From: Kriegella sp963975415 | GTDB lineage: Bacteria > Bacteroidota > Bacteroidia > Flavobacteriales > Flavobacteriaceae | NCBI RefSeq assembly: GCF_963975415.1 | Contig: NZ_CAXBGN010000003.1 | Location: 372,001 to 436,000 of the forward strand | Direction of reading: 5' to 3' | Length of the DNA stretch: 64,000 bases | Shown here: one piece after another, positions 34,316 through 43,724 of the stretch | How the letters are laid out: every line of letters starts with the position of its first letter | Position numbering within the stretch: the first letter of the stretch is position 1 | The notes under the pieces: generated by a model | What the model was told of the DNA's origin: nothing | The model's input: the letters and a program-made list of their open reading frames with translations, nothing else | Databases searched by the model: none | Made by a program: the position numbers and the translations under genes

Positions 34316-36770
34316 TTTCTTAATTGTTGTTGTTTTCTACGGAAGTACCCTCGTAGCCCAACATACCTTATCGGGGAGGGTTATATCTGTCGAGGATAAT
34401 GGTCCGATGGCAGGGGCCGAAGTTTATGATCAAAGTACCGGAATTCATACCTTGACCGATGCCAATGGACAATTTTCATTGTCAGGTCTGAACACCGGGG
34501 AACACCATATTGCTATCTTTTCGTATGGCTACACGGTGTGGGAACGTCGTTTTGAAATGACTGCGGATAGTCAGATTGAAGTAGTCCTTGAGCCATTAGG
34601 CATCAATTTGCCCGAAGTGGTAATTACCTTACAGCGCCAAAAGGTTTTTGCATTGCGTCAGTTGAAGAAAGTAGAAGGCACGGCCATTTATGCAGGAAAA
34701 AAAACAGAAGTAGTAGCCTTGGAAGGCATAACTGCAAATTTAGCTGCAAATAATGCGCGTCAGATTTACAATCAGGTCGTTGGACTCAATATTTATGATA
34801 ATGGGGATGCGGGTTTACAATTGAACATCGGTGGGAGGGGTCTTGACCCCAATCGTTCACAGAACTTTAATACCCGACAGAATGGGTATGATATCAGTGC
34901 CGATGTATTGGGTTACCCAGAGAGCTATTATACGCCTCCGCCCGAAGCCTTGTCGGAGATACAGATCGTACGCGGTGCTGCATCGTTGCAGTATGGCACC
35001 CAATTTGGCGGTTTGGTCAATTTTGTGTTCAAGAAACCGAATCCTGTTAAAAAAGTGGAGCTGGTCTCTCGGCAATCCGTAGGGTCCAATGCACTTTTTA
35101 CAAGCTTCAATAGTCTTAGCGGAACCGTAGGTAGATTCAGTTACTACACCTATTATAATTATAAAAAGGGCGATGGTTTTAGGCCCAATTCCCATTTCGA
35201 CTCTCACAATGCATTTGCCCATTTGGGGTGGCAATTGACCGATAAAACAAAACTGGAAGTAGAATATACATTTTTAGATTATTTGGCGCAACAGCCAGGA
35301 GGACTTACCGACGCACAGTTTTATGAGAATCCCGATTATAGTAATCGAGAGCGAAATTGGTTTGCGGTAAACTGGAATCTATACGCCCTAAAACTAAAGC
35401 ATCAATTGACACCTAGTACCGATTTTAGTTTTAACTTTTTTGGGTTGGATGCTTCTAGAAAGGCATTGGGTTATCGTCAGAACAGGGTTTCGCAAAGTGA
35501 CGATACCACTGCGCCTCGTGAACTTTTGATCGATGATTTTAGCAATTGGGGGGCGGAAACACGTTTACTTACCCGTTACGGACTACTAAAGAATAAATCT
35601 GTTCTATTGGTGGGTGCCAAATATTATCACGCAAAAAATCAACAACAACAGGGTCCGGGCAGTGCGGCTATGGATGCCGATTTTACACTGGCCGATGATG
35701 AGTTTCCTAACTATGATCGGCAGGCTGCATTTACCTTCCCCAATCGTAACTTGGCATTTTTCGGAGAGAATATCTTTAATATTAATTCCAGGTTTTCGAT
35801 AACCCCTGGCTTTCGGCTTGAATTCCTAAAGACCGAAAGTGAAGGGACCTATAATAATGTCTTTTTAGACCTTGCCGGAAATGTGTTGTTAAACGAAACT
35901 TTGGAAGATAACCGCGAGTTCAAGAGAAATTTTATGCTTTTGGGAGTTGGTGGTAGTTACAAATTATCAAAAAATGGGGAGTTGTATGCCAATGTTTCGC
36001 AAAATTACCGTTCCGTTACATTTAATGATATTAGAGTAGTCAACCCTGTGTATCAGGTAGATCCCGATATTACTGATGAAAAAGGTTTTACAGCTGATAT
36101 AGGGCTCAGGGGAAATTATAACGGTTTGTTTTCTTATGATGCCAGTGTTTTCGGACTACGATATAATAATAGGATAGGAGAGGTACTCAAAACAGAGGAA
36201 CGCCCCAACGCCCAAGGCGAACTTGTCGAAACCGGAAGGGTAGTTCGGTTTCGGGGAAATATCGGGGATGCATTTATATATGGCGTCGAAGTTTTTGGCG
36301 ACTGGAGCCTAAAGGAAACTTTTTTCAAAGGTTCGGATAATTATAAGTTAAATTTCTTTGTGAACGCGGCCTTTACCCAATCTGAGTATACTGCTTCGGA
36401 AGAGAATAATGTAAAGGGTAATGAAGTGGAATTTATTCCGGCAGTCAATTTAAAGACCGGAATTAATTTTGGATATAAAAATCTTTTAGGTGGATTGCAA
36501 TATTCCTATCTATCAGAGCAGTTTACCGATGCCACGAACGCTCCACAAGATAAACAAGATTCACAACGCGGTATTGAGGGCGAGATTCCGGCATATGATA
36601 TATTGGATTTTTCAACCTCCTATACCTTTAAAAAGTGGAAGTTAGAGGCGGGTATTAACAATGTGTTAGACAATAGTTATTTTACCCGAAGAGCGACAGG
36701 CTATCCTGGGCCAGGCATTATTCCTGCGCAGCCAAGAACTTTTTATACCACGCTTCAGTTTAAATTTTAA
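34293..36770 (+). CDS. TonB-dependent receptor (FecA-like) of the HTTM/imelysin operon
   Basis: 825 residues. Signal peptide ends near residue 22 (LVAQ); a CarboxypepD_reg-like domain follows (LSGRVISVEDNGPMAGAEVYD), then plug (NARQIYNQVVGLNIYDN, LNIGGRGLDPNRSQNF, IQIVRGAASLQYGTQFGGLVNFVFKKP) and a beta-barrel with terminal LQFKF. The plug and barrel resemble FecA/iron-chelate receptors. ATG 34293 lies inside the HTTM gene, 23 bases before its stop. The last gene of the operon; it would bring in the substrate the upstream lipoproteins bind. Confidence 0.95.
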   Translation: MIPSKVCSFLIVVVFYGSTLVAQHTLSGRVISVEDNGPMAGAEVYDQSTGIHTLTDANGQFSLSGLNTGEHHIAIFSYGYTVWERRFEMTADSQIEVVLEPLGINLPEVVITLQRQKVFALRQLKKVEGTAIYAGKKTEVVALEGITANLAANNARQIYNQVVGLNIYDNGDAGLQLNIGGRGLDPNRSQNFNTRQNGYDISADVLGYPESYYTPPPEALSEIQIVRGAASLQYGTQFGGLVNFVFKKPNPVKKVELVSRQSVGSNALFTSFNSLSGTVGRFSYYTYYNYKKGDGFRPNSHFDSHNAFAHLGWQLTDKTKLEVEYTFLDYLAQQPGGLTDAQFYENPDYSNRERNWFAVNWNLYALKLKHQLTPSTDFSFNFFGLDASRKALGYRQNRVSQSDDTTAPRELLIDDFSNWGAETRLLTRYGLLKNKSVLLVGAKYYHAKNQQQQGPGSAAMDADFTLADDEFPNYDRQAAFTFPNRNLAFFGENIFNINSRFSITPGFRLEFLKTESEGTYNNVFLDLAGNVLLNETLEDNREFKRNFMLLGVGGSYKLSKNGELYANVSQNYRSVTFNDIRVVNPVYQVDPDITDEKGFTADIGLRGNYNGLFSYDASVFGLRYNNRIGEVLKTEERPNAQGELVETGRVVRFRGNIGDAFIYGVEVFGDWSLKETFFKGSDNYKLNFFVNAAFTQSEYTASEENNVKGNEVEFIPAVNLKTGINFGYKNLLGGLQYSYLSEQFTDATNAPQDKQDSQRGIEGEIPAYDILDFSTSYTFKKWKLEAGINNVLDNSYFTRRATGYPGPGIIPAQPRTFYTTLQFKF

Positions 36771-36888
36771 TAATCATCCCGGCATCGGAAGATATGTCTC
36801 CCCTGGTGTCGTCATCGACTTTTTTGGTACGCTATCGGTTGACATTGAAACCTTTGCCCCCCAACTAAAATTATCCGAAATAAATCAG

Positions 36889-36896
36889 TACATTTG
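36889..36896 (+). promoter_or_regulatory. -7 element TACATTTG of guaB
   Basis: Exact TAnnTTTG match 24 bases before the guaB ATG. Confidence 0.55.
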
Positions 36897-36919
36897 CACG
36901 CAATTAATCCTTAATTGCC

Positions 36920-38392
36920 ATGCAAGCCCACATAAATAAAATTTTAGGAGAAGGTCTCACTTATGACGACGTACTCTTGGTTCCCGCATTTTCCGAAGTA
37001 CTTCCGCGCGAGGTCAACATTCAATCAAAATTTACCCGTAACATTACGATCAATGTGCCTGTAGTTTCCGCTGCCATGGATACGGTGACCGAATCGCAAA
37101 TGGCTATTGCCATGGCGCAAGAAGGTGGTATCGGTGTGTTGCACAAAAATATGAGTATTGAAAACCAGGCCATGAAAGTGCGCAAGGTGAAACGGGCCGA
37201 AAGCGGTATGATCATTGATCCGGTAACACTTCCACTAGATTCTTTGGTACGTGATGCCAAGGCTTATATGAAGGAATACAGTATTGGTGGTATACCCATT
37301 GTAGATGAAGCCGGAAAGTTATTGGGTATTGTTACCAATAGGGATTTACGCTTCGAAAAAAATAATGAACGTCCGATTTCCGAGGTGATGACCTCAAAAA
37401 AATTGGTGACTGTTAGTGAAGGAACCTCTTTGGGGCAGGCCGAAGATATTCTTCAGGAAAATAAAATAGAAAAATTACCGGTGGTCGATAAAGACTATAA
37501 ACTAGTCGGACTTATTACTTTTCGAGATATTACTAAGTTAACTCAAAAGCCGATTGCAAACAAAGATCAATACGGTCGTTTACGTGTTGCGGCGGCAGTT
37601 GGGGTGACTCCCGATGCTGTGGATAGGGCCGAAGCTTTGGTTAACGCCGGCGTCGATGCAATCGTTATCGATACGGCACATGGCCATACCAAAGGGGTGG
37701 TTGCTGTTTTAAAGGATGTAAAGAAAAAATTCCCGGATTTAGAAGTCATTGTTGGTAATATTGCCACTGGCGACGCAGCGAAATACTTGGTCGAAGCCGG
37801 AGCAGATGCCGTAAAGGTCGGTATTGGACCGGGCTCTATTTGTACCACCCGTGTTGTAGCAGGAGTCGGTTTCCCGCAGTTTTCAGCGGTTTTAGAAGTT
37901 GCAGCTGCCATTAAAGGCAGCGGTGTACCTGTTATCGCAGATGGGGGCATCCGTTATACGGGTGACATCCCCAAAGCCATTGCTGCTGGGGCCGATACGG
38001 TTATGTTGGGGTCCTTGTTGGCAGGTACCAAAGAATCACCGGGAGAGACCATTATCTACGAAGGGCGAAAATTCAAATCGTATCGTGGTATGGGTTCGGT
38101 TGAAGCGATGAAAGAAGGGAGCAAGGACCGCTATTTTCAAGATGTGGAAGACGATATTAAAAAATTGGTGCCTGAAGGAATAGTGGGACGTGTGCCTTAC
38201 AAAGGAGAACTCTATGAAAGTATACACCAATTCGTTGGAGGATTACGGGCCGGAATGGGCTATTGTGGCGCCAAGGATATTGATACCCTTAAGGAAAACG
38301 GACGGTTTGTAAAGATTACTGCTAGCGGTATCAACGAAAGCCACCCACATGATGTAACCATTACGAAAGAATCTCCGAATTATAGTAGGTAA
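36920..38392 (+). CDS. guaB: Inosine-5'-monophosphate dehydrogenase
   Basis: 490 residues, standard length. TIM barrel with the active-site loop GPGSICTTR (catalytic Cys308), split by two CBS domains at about residues 95-205 (SIGGIPIVDEAGKLLGIVTNRDLR and KIEKLPVVDKDYKLVGLITFRDI). ADGGIRYTGDIPKA and SYRGMGSVEAM bind the IMP phosphate. Oxidises IMP to XMP with NAD+, the entry step to guanine nucleotides. Own promoter (36889-36896) and terminator (38416-38442); monocistronic, guaA not adjacent. Confidence 0.98.
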   Translation: MQAHINKILGEGLTYDDVLLVPAFSEVLPREVNIQSKFTRNITINVPVVSAAMDTVTESQMAIAMAQEGGIGVLHKNMSIENQAMKVRKVKRAESGMIIDPVTLPLDSLVRDAKAYMKEYSIGGIPIVDEAGKLLGIVTNRDLRFEKNNERPISEVMTSKKLVTVSEGTSLGQAEDILQENKIEKLPVVDKDYKLVGLITFRDITKLTQKPIANKDQYGRLRVAAAVGVTPDAVDRAEALVNAGVDAIVIDTAHGHTKGVVAVLKDVKKKFPDLEVIVGNIATGDAAKYLVEAGADAVKVGIGPGSICTTRVVAGVGFPQFSAVLEVAAAIKGSGVPVIADGGIRYTGDIPKAIAAGADTVMLGSLLAGTKESPGETIIYEGRKFKSYRGMGSVEAMKEGSKDRYFQDVEDDIKKLVPEGIVGRVPYKGELYESIHQFVGGLRAGMGYCGAKDIDTLKENGRFVKITASGINESHPHDVTITKESPNYSR

Positions 38393-38415
38393 GCTGTTTG
38401 ACCGAAAAAAACATG

Positions 38416-38442
38416 AAAGGCCCTTTTTTAAGGGCTTTTTTT
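38416..38442 (+). terminator. Terminator of guaB
   Basis: Stem GCCCTT / AAGGGC around a short T-loop, followed by a run of seven T. Confidence 0.85.
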
Positions 38443-38570
38443 ATACCCTAATTTGAAGCGTTTTATCAAGGGTTCACACCACAATCTTGAATACATAGCT
38501 ACTTGAAACTAGCCGGGGACAATGACAATTAAATCTTTTCTAATTTTAGGGTTAGCAAATATCATAAAAA

Positions 38571-39671
38571 ATGAGATTTAAACAGGTCTTGGCAAGTGGG
38601 ATGTTTTTTATCGGCTTCTTATCCTTGGGTCAGGACACTTACTCCTACTCCAAACCCATACATCTTTCCGATGGTTGGCAGACGAATGATCTGCTGTCGG
38701 GCCAAATCGATTCGACCAAAATGTACGCGATGTTTAACCAATTAAGAGTCAAACCACATAAGGTGCATAGTGTTATATTAGTACGGAACAATGCTATCGA
38801 AATGGAAGAATATTTTGGTGGTTATGACCTGAAAAAGCAGCATGACCTTCGCTCGGCGACAAAAAGTATTATTTCAATTTTAATAGGAATTGCTTTGGAC
38901 AAGGAATTCATTGAAAGTGTTGATGATCCATTTTTGAAGTATATCAAAACTTACGGTCCAAAGAAAAACAAGGATGAACGAAAACAGCACATAACGGTTA
39001 GACAGTTGCTTACAATGAGTACCGGACTTGATTGTAATGATTGGGACAAAAAGTCAGCTGGACAGGAAGACAAGGTTTATCGAAAAAAAGATTGGGTGCA
39101 GTATACCCTTGATTTACCTCAGATATATGATCCTGGCGAATCGGCAATGTATTGTTCTATGGGAACGGTCTTGGCAGCTGAGGTCGTACAACAGGCCTCG
39201 GGAATGCCCTTATACGCTTTTGCCGAGAAATATTTGTTCAATGCATTGGGAATAACTAATGTTGCTTGGCACCATACTACCGAAGGAGATATTATTCCTT
39301 CAGCAAAACGACTGTACATGACGCCGAGAGATATGGCAAAAATCGGCGAGTTGATGCTCAATAAGGGAAAATGGAAATCAGAGCAAATCGTTTCAGAAAC
39401 TTGGGTAGCGCAATCAACTTCATTTCAAACCAAATTGGCCAATATCGATTACGGAATGTTATGGTGGAAAATTCCCTTTGTGGTAAATGCTAAAAAGTTT
39501 ACGGCCACCGTCGCAACAGGAAATGGGGGGCAGTACATGATGATTTTTCCCGATTTCAACGCGGTCGCCATTTTTACAGGAGGCGCTTACAATTCGCAAG
39601 AAGACAAACTTCCGTTTCGTATTGTAAACGATGTGTTTTTACCTATGTTGATAAAGTTGAACGAAAATTAA
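38571..39671 (+). CDS. Exported serine hydrolase, class C beta-lactamase/penicillin-binding-protein family
   Basis: 366 residues. Signal peptide cleaved near residue 20 (LSLGQ). Active-site SxxK is SATK (Ser95, Lys98) and the second motif is YCS in ESAMYCSMGT; the third, usually KTG/HxG, is probably the GNGGQ region near residue 325. This is the 'serine hydrolase, beta-lactamase-related' group common in Bacteroidota, whose members act as peptidases or esterases and rarely as true antibiotic-resistance enzymes. Convergent with the thioredoxin gene, four bases between the stop codons. Confidence 0.92.
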   Translation: MRFKQVLASGMFFIGFLSLGQDTYSYSKPIHLSDGWQTNDLLSGQIDSTKMYAMFNQLRVKPHKVHSVILVRNNAIEMEEYFGGYDLKKQHDLRSATKSIISILIGIALDKEFIESVDDPFLKYIKTYGPKKNKDERKQHITVRQLLTMSTGLDCNDWDKKSAGQEDKVYRKKDWVQYTLDLPQIYDPGESAMYCSMGTVLAAEVVQQASGMPLYAFAEKYLFNALGITNVAWHHTTEGDIIPSAKRLYMTPRDMAKIGELMLNKGKWKSEQIVSETWVAQSTSFQTKLANIDYGMLWWKIPFVVNAKKFTATVATGNGGQYMMIFPDFNAVAIFTGGAYNSQEDKLPFRIVNDVFLPMLIKLNEN

Positions 39672-39675
39672 GCAA

Positions 39676-40215
39676 CTATTTACTTCCTTGTCCGCTGTAG
39701 GCTTGCCAATCTTTTTCCTTATATATATCATCACCGAAATATCTGGCAATATTTAGAAATGGCTCTGGTTTTTGATAGCCCGGCACCGGAGAAAGCATGT
39801 TCATTCCCTCATCTAAAAAAATGGTAGTTGGGTAGCTCATACGCCCTTGCATTAGCGCAGCAGCGAATTCATGGTATCCTTTTCGGCCTGATGGGATAAA
39901 CTTATAGGTTTTTCCCTTGAATTCGATAGGCTCTTTCCCTTCACCATCCAGTTTTACCATATAAAAGTTCTCGGCCATGTAGGCCGCCACTTCGGCATTT
40001 TGAAAAGTGTCCTTATCCATTTTTTTACACCAGCCACACCAATCCGTATAAACATCTATGAATATTTTTTTCGGATTTGTTTCGGTAGTAGCCAATTGTG
40101 CCGCCTCGTTCCATGTGAGCCATTTTACTTCTTGGGCATGCGAAACCGCAGCCATCATTGTAAGGCAGAGGAAAAATAAAGTTCGTTTTGAAGGGATTTG
40201 AGCTATTCGTATCAT
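39676..40215 (-). CDS. Exported thioredoxin-family protein (DUF255/YyaL-like fold)
   Basis: 179 residues. Signal peptide to about residue 28 (VSHAQ). Redox motif CGWC (Cys60, Cys63) in IFIDVYTDWCGWCKKMDKDTFQN, and a cis-Pro region SYPTTIFLDEG. A periplasmic dithiol-disulfide protein, likely feeding electrons to or checking disulfides of envelope proteins; partner unknown. ATG 40215; 62 bases downstream of lysA on the same strand, so read-through from lysA is possible. Confidence 0.92.
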   Translation of the reverse strand: MIRIAQIPSKRTLFFLCLTMMAAVSHAQEVKWLTWNEAAQLATTETNPKKIFIDVYTDWCGWCKKMDKDTFQNAEVAAYMAENFYMVKLDGEGKEPIEFKGKTYKFIPSGRKGYHEFAAALMQGRMSYPTTIFLDEGMNMLSPVPGYQKPEPFLNIARYFGDDIYKEKDWQAYSGQGSK

Positions 40216-40277
40216 CCGAGCAGGTTTTTGGTCATTAGTCTAACAACTATACCAAAACTAACGAAAATAACCAGGGT

Positions 40278-41519
40278 TTATTTTACCGCTTCTTTTTCCT
40301 TTCTTGTCGAAAACAAATCTTTAATGTCGACCTGGTTTTTGATGAGGTCGTCGAACGTTTCCCGCTCTCGGATCAGTATGGCTTTGCCATCATGCCACAA
40401 AACTTCTGGTGGTCGAAATCTTGAATTGTAATTGCTAGACATGGTAAAACAATAGGCACCGGCATTTTTAAAGCAGAGAATGTCTCCCTCCGAAATCTCG
40501 TTAATACGTCGATTACTGGCAAAAGTGTCGGTTTCACAGATATAACCGACTACGGAATAATAGCGTTCCCTACCTTCAGGGTTCGATATATTTACAATCT
40601 TGTGCGAGACACCGTAGAACATGGGGCGAATCAAATGGTTGAACCCAGAATCTATACTGGCGAATACGGTAGAGGTTGTCTGTTTTACAACATTTACCTT
40701 CGCGAGAAAGAATCCTGCTTCGCTTACCAAAAATTTACCGGGTTCAAAGGCCAAAGTAAGTTCTTTGCCATATTCTTTACAGAATTCATTGAATCGGTTT
40801 CCTAATTTTTTCCCGAGTTCTTCAACATTCGTTTCGATGTCACCTTCTTTGTATGGTACTTTGAAACCGCTTCCGAAGTCGATAAAGTCGAGATTTTTGA
40901 AATTTTTGGCCGTTTCAAAAAGAATTTCGGAGGCATAAAGAAACACATCGATATCTAAAATATCGCTCCCCGTGTGCATGTGTATGCCATTAATATTCAT
41001 TTTAGTAAGCTCTACAATACGCAGAAGATGTGGAATCTGATGAATACTGATACCAAATTTTGAATCGATATGACCTACCGAAATATTGGAATTACCCCCC
41101 GCCATAACATGCGGATTTATTCGAATGCAAACCGGAATATCAGGATGCTTGCTTCCGAATTGCTCCAAAATGGAAAGGTTATCGATGTTGATCCGTACAC
41201 CCAATGAGGCTGCCTCCTCAATTTCTTCAAGAGAAACGCCGTTGGGTGTAAAGATTATAGATTCTGGTTTGAAGCCTGCCATGAGGCCCAGTTGAACTTC
41301 CTGAATAGAAACGGTGTCAAGCCCGCTTCCCAAGCTATTCATCAATCGCAAGACTGTTATATTCGATAATGCTTTTGCGGCGTAGTTCAGTTTTAAATTC
41401 TTGACACTTTTAAAGGCATTCGTCAATCGCTTGAACTGTGCCGTTATCTTTTCTGAATCATATACATAAACGGGGTCACCGTAGGTTTTTGCAATTTTAA
41501 GCAAATCAGCATTCTTCAT
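40278..41519 (-). CDS. lysA: Diaminopimelate decarboxylase
   Basis: 413 residues. PLP-binding Lys49 in LNYAAKALSN, the HMHTGSDI substrate loop, SGFKVPYKEGD and the C-terminal sequence GYICETDTFASNR with catalytic Cys are all in place. Converts meso-diaminopimelate to L-lysine, the last step of lysine synthesis in the cytoplasm. ATG 41519 is preceded by a well-formed TTTG-N20-TAAATTTG promoter embedded in a dyad shared with the divergent LON-domain gene. Confidence 0.97.
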   Translation of the reverse strand: MKNADLLKIAKTYGDPVYVYDSEKITAQFKRLTNAFKSVKNLKLNYAAKALSNITVLRLMNSLGSGLDTVSIQEVQLGLMAGFKPESIIFTPNGVSLEEIEEAASLGVRINIDNLSILEQFGSKHPDIPVCIRINPHVMAGGNSNISVGHIDSKFGISIHQIPHLLRIVELTKMNINGIHMHTGSDILDIDVFLYASEILFETAKNFKNLDFIDFGSGFKVPYKEGDIETNVEELGKKLGNRFNEFCKEYGKELTLAFEPGKFLVSEAGFFLAKVNVVKQTTSTVFASIDSGFNHLIRPMFYGVSHKIVNISNPEGRERYYSVVGYICETDTFASNRRINEISEGDILCFKNAGAYCFTMSSNYNSRFRPPEVLWHDGKAILIRERETFDDLIKNQVDIKDLFSTRKEKEAVK

Positions 41520-41531
41520 AGTACTTCATTA

Positions 41532-41560
41532 TTTGATACAAATTTAAGATGTTACATTTG
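41532..41560 (+). promoter_or_regulatory. Promoter toward the LON-domain gene
   Basis: TTTG (41532-41535), 17 bases, TACATTTG (41553-41560) on the plus strand; predicted leader about 120 bases. Confidence 0.5.
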
Positions 41561-41564
41561 TATC
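41535..41564. repeat. Inverted repeat GATACAAAT-N12-ATTTGTATC in the lysA divergent region
   Basis: Perfect 9-bp arms (41535-41543 and 41556-41564). It overlaps both predicted -7 boxes of the divergent promoters, so it is either an operator or two facing promoters by symmetry. Confidence 0.6.
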
Positions 41565-41570
41565 TACAAA
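41539..41570 (-). promoter_or_regulatory. lysA promoter
   Basis: Minus strand TTTG (41570-41567), 20 bases, TAAATTTG (41546-41539), with the start codon 20 bases on: both elements at normal spacing. Confidence 0.65.
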
Positions 41571-41686
41571 AAAACCAATCACAACTATATATAATACAAC
41601 AAAATGTTATGTTTGTAACAAATAGTGTTGATTCTTTATTTGCTAATGCGCTTTGGCAGTCGTAATTTTATACAAAATATTAAAGC

Positions 41687-42325
41687 ATGAAAATACCTCT
41701 CTTTCCGTTACGGTCTATCTTTTTTCCAGGTGAAACTGTGCCGTTGCATATTTTCGAGGACCGTTATAAGCAATTGATCAGCGATTGCAGGAAAGAGGCC
41801 ATTACGTTTGGGATACCGGTGTATATTAACGACCGTATTGAGTTCGGGACCGAAGTGCAGCTGGTCGAAGTCGTCACGACGTATGAAGATGGTGAAATGG
41901 ATGTTGTTTGTGTAGCCAGACAGGTGTTTGAAATCGTTGAGTTTGAAAGCCATTTGGGAGGAAAGCTTTATGCTGGGGGAACGGTAAATTTTTTAGATAC
42001 CGTAAATGATGGTGAAGAGTCGGCTAAATTAAAGGTTTTAGAAGGTATAGAGGAACTTTATGATTTGATGGATGTTCCTTTTACCCCGGTTCCCTTAGAA
42101 AAATTCCATAGTTATGTGTTGGCCCATAAAATGGGACTTTCTTTTGACCAAGAATATGAGCTCTTGAAAATGGCTAAGGAAAGTGAGCGTCTCGAATTTT
42201 TGAGAACACATCTACAGACGACTATAACTGTTCTTAAAGAAGTAGATAGAACCAAGAAGACAATCGAATTGAACGGTCATTTTAAAAACTTCGACCCTCT
42301 CGACTTTGACGGGCTTAAATCGTAG
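41687..42325 (+). CDS. LON-substrate-binding-domain protein without protease
   Basis: 212 residues. The N-terminal LON domain spans most of the protein: IPLFPLRSIFFPGETVPLHIFEDRYKQLISDC, FGIPVYINDRIEFGTEVQLVEV and helical hairpin after residue 120. ATPase and protease domains of Lon are absent, as in the stand-alone 'LON peptidase substrate-binding domain' family. Function unknown; possible substrate adaptor. ATG 41687, no operon partner. Confidence 0.92.
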   Translation: MKIPLFPLRSIFFPGETVPLHIFEDRYKQLISDCRKEAITFGIPVYINDRIEFGTEVQLVEVVTTYEDGEMDVVCVARQVFEIVEFESHLGGKLYAGGTVNFLDTVNDGEESAKLKVLEGIEELYDLMDVPFTPVPLEKFHSYVLAHKMGLSFDQEYELLKMAKESERLEFLRTHLQTTITVLKEVDRTKKTIELNGHFKNFDPLDFDGLKS

Positions 42326-42495
42326 TGCTTTGTTTAAAATATCGACCTGAATAAGCTGTATTTACGGATTAAAATATCGATGATTCATGTGAAAAATTCT
42401 ATGCTTCTTTAGACAGTTGTCTGCTAAAATATGATAGCTTGTATGTTCTGTAAATTCCTTCCATTTTTTCATTAGGGTAAATCGGTTTCGTTTCC

Positions 42496-42503
42496 TATTT
42501 TTG
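42496..42503 (+). promoter_or_regulatory. -7 element TATTTTTG of sucC
   Basis: Exact TAnnTTTG match 28 bases before the sucC ATG at 42531. Confidence 0.55.
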
Positions 42504-42530
42504 CATTCGAACCCAATACCTTTAGACAAT

Positions 42531-43724
42531 ATGAATCTTCACGAGTATCAAGGAAAAGAAATTTTAGCCAGTTTTGGTGTGCGCATACAAAGAGGTATTG
42601 TAGCGCATTCTCCAAAGGAAGCGGTAGATGCCGCAAAACAATTGACCGAGGAAACCGGAACGGGTTGGCACGTAATCAAGGCCCAGGTGCATGCAGGTGG
42701 ACGTGGAAAAGGTGGCGGTGTTAAGCTAGCCAAGAACCTTAAGGAGGTCGAAGAGATTTCCGGGCAGATTATCGGGATGAACTTGGTAACCCCACAGACT
42801 TCCGCCGCAGGAAAAAAAGTACATCAAGTTCTAGTAGCCGAAGATGTGTACTACCCCGGGGATAGTGAAACCAGTGAGTTCTATATGTCCGTATTATTGA
42901 ACCGTGGCACAGGTCGTAATATGATTATGTATTCTACCGAAGGGGGAATGGATATTGAGGAAGTGGCAGAAAAGACCCCACATTTAATTTATACTGAAGA
43001 AATTGATCCTGCTACTGGTTTATTGCCTTTCCAAGCCCGTAAAATAGCCTTTAACCTAGGCCTTTCAGGAATGGCTTTTAAAGAAATGACCAAATTTGTC
43101 ACGGCATTATATAAAGCGTATTCGGAAAGTGATTCGAGCATGTTCGAAATTAATCCGGTTTTAAAGACCTCCGATGATAAGATAATGGCTGTCGACGCCA
43201 AAGTTTCTATTGATGATAATGCGCTTTTCAGAAGAAAGCAATATGCTGAAATGCGCGACCTTAGAGAAGAGAACGCCATAGAAGTAGAGGCACGGGCAGT
43301 AGGCTTGAATTACGTCGATTTAGATGGCAACGTTGGATGCATGGTAAACGGTGCCGGACTGGCGATGGCTACAATGGATTTGATTAAGATGGCAGGTGGG
43401 GAGCCCGCCAACTTTTTGGATGTAGGTGGTACAGCAGATGCCAAAAGGGTAGAGGAGGCGTTCCGTATAATATTGAAAGATCCAGCCGTAAAAGCAATTT
43501 TAATTAATATTTTTGGGGGAATCGTTCGTTGTGATCGTGTGGCCCAAGGAGTGGTCGACGCTTATAAAAACATGGGTGATGCCATTAAAGTGCCCATCAT
43601 AGTTCGTTTGCAGGGTACAAATGCAGAGCTTGCCAAAGAAATAATTGATAATTCAGGTTTGGCCGTACATTCGGCAGTACAATTTCAAGAGGCTGCCGAC
43701 AAAGTGAAGGCTGTGTTGAATTAA
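42531..43724 (+). CDS. sucC: Succinate-CoA ligase (ADP-forming), beta subunit
   Basis: 397 residues from ATG 42531, the family start MNLHEYQGKE; an upstream TTG in frame would add ten unconserved residues. ATP-grasp domain with VKAQVHAGGRGKGGGVKLAK and FEINPV, then the C-terminal ligase domain (MVNGAGLAMATMD, INIFGGIVRCD). Works with SucD in the TCA cycle; sucD is not adjacent, as usual in Bacteroidota. Terminator at 43749-43779. Confidence 0.98.
   Translation: MNLHEYQGKEILASFGVRIQRGIVAHSPKEAVDAAKQLTEETGTGWHVIKAQVHAGGRGKGGGVKLAKNLKEVEEISGQIIGMNLVTPQTSAAGKKVHQVLVAEDVYYPGDSETSEFYMSVLLNRGTGRNMIMYSTEGGMDIEEVAEKTPHLIYTEEIDPATGLLPFQARKIAFNLGLSGMAFKEMTKFVTALYKAYSESDSSMFEINPVLKTSDDKIMAVDAKVSIDDNALFRRKQYAEMRDLREENAIEVEARAVGLNYVDLDGNVGCMVNGAGLAMATMDLIKMAGGEPANFLDVGGTADAKRVEEAFRIILKDPAVKAILINIFGGIVRCDRVAQGVVDAYKNMGDAIKVPIIVRLQGTNAELAKEIIDNSGLAVHSAVQFQEAADKVKAVLN

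Noticed and set aside
38571..39671. True antibiotic-resistance beta-lactamase
   Set aside because: Has the SxxK fold but departs from AmpC at the second and third motifs (YCS; no clear KTG); fits the general serine-hydrolase group.
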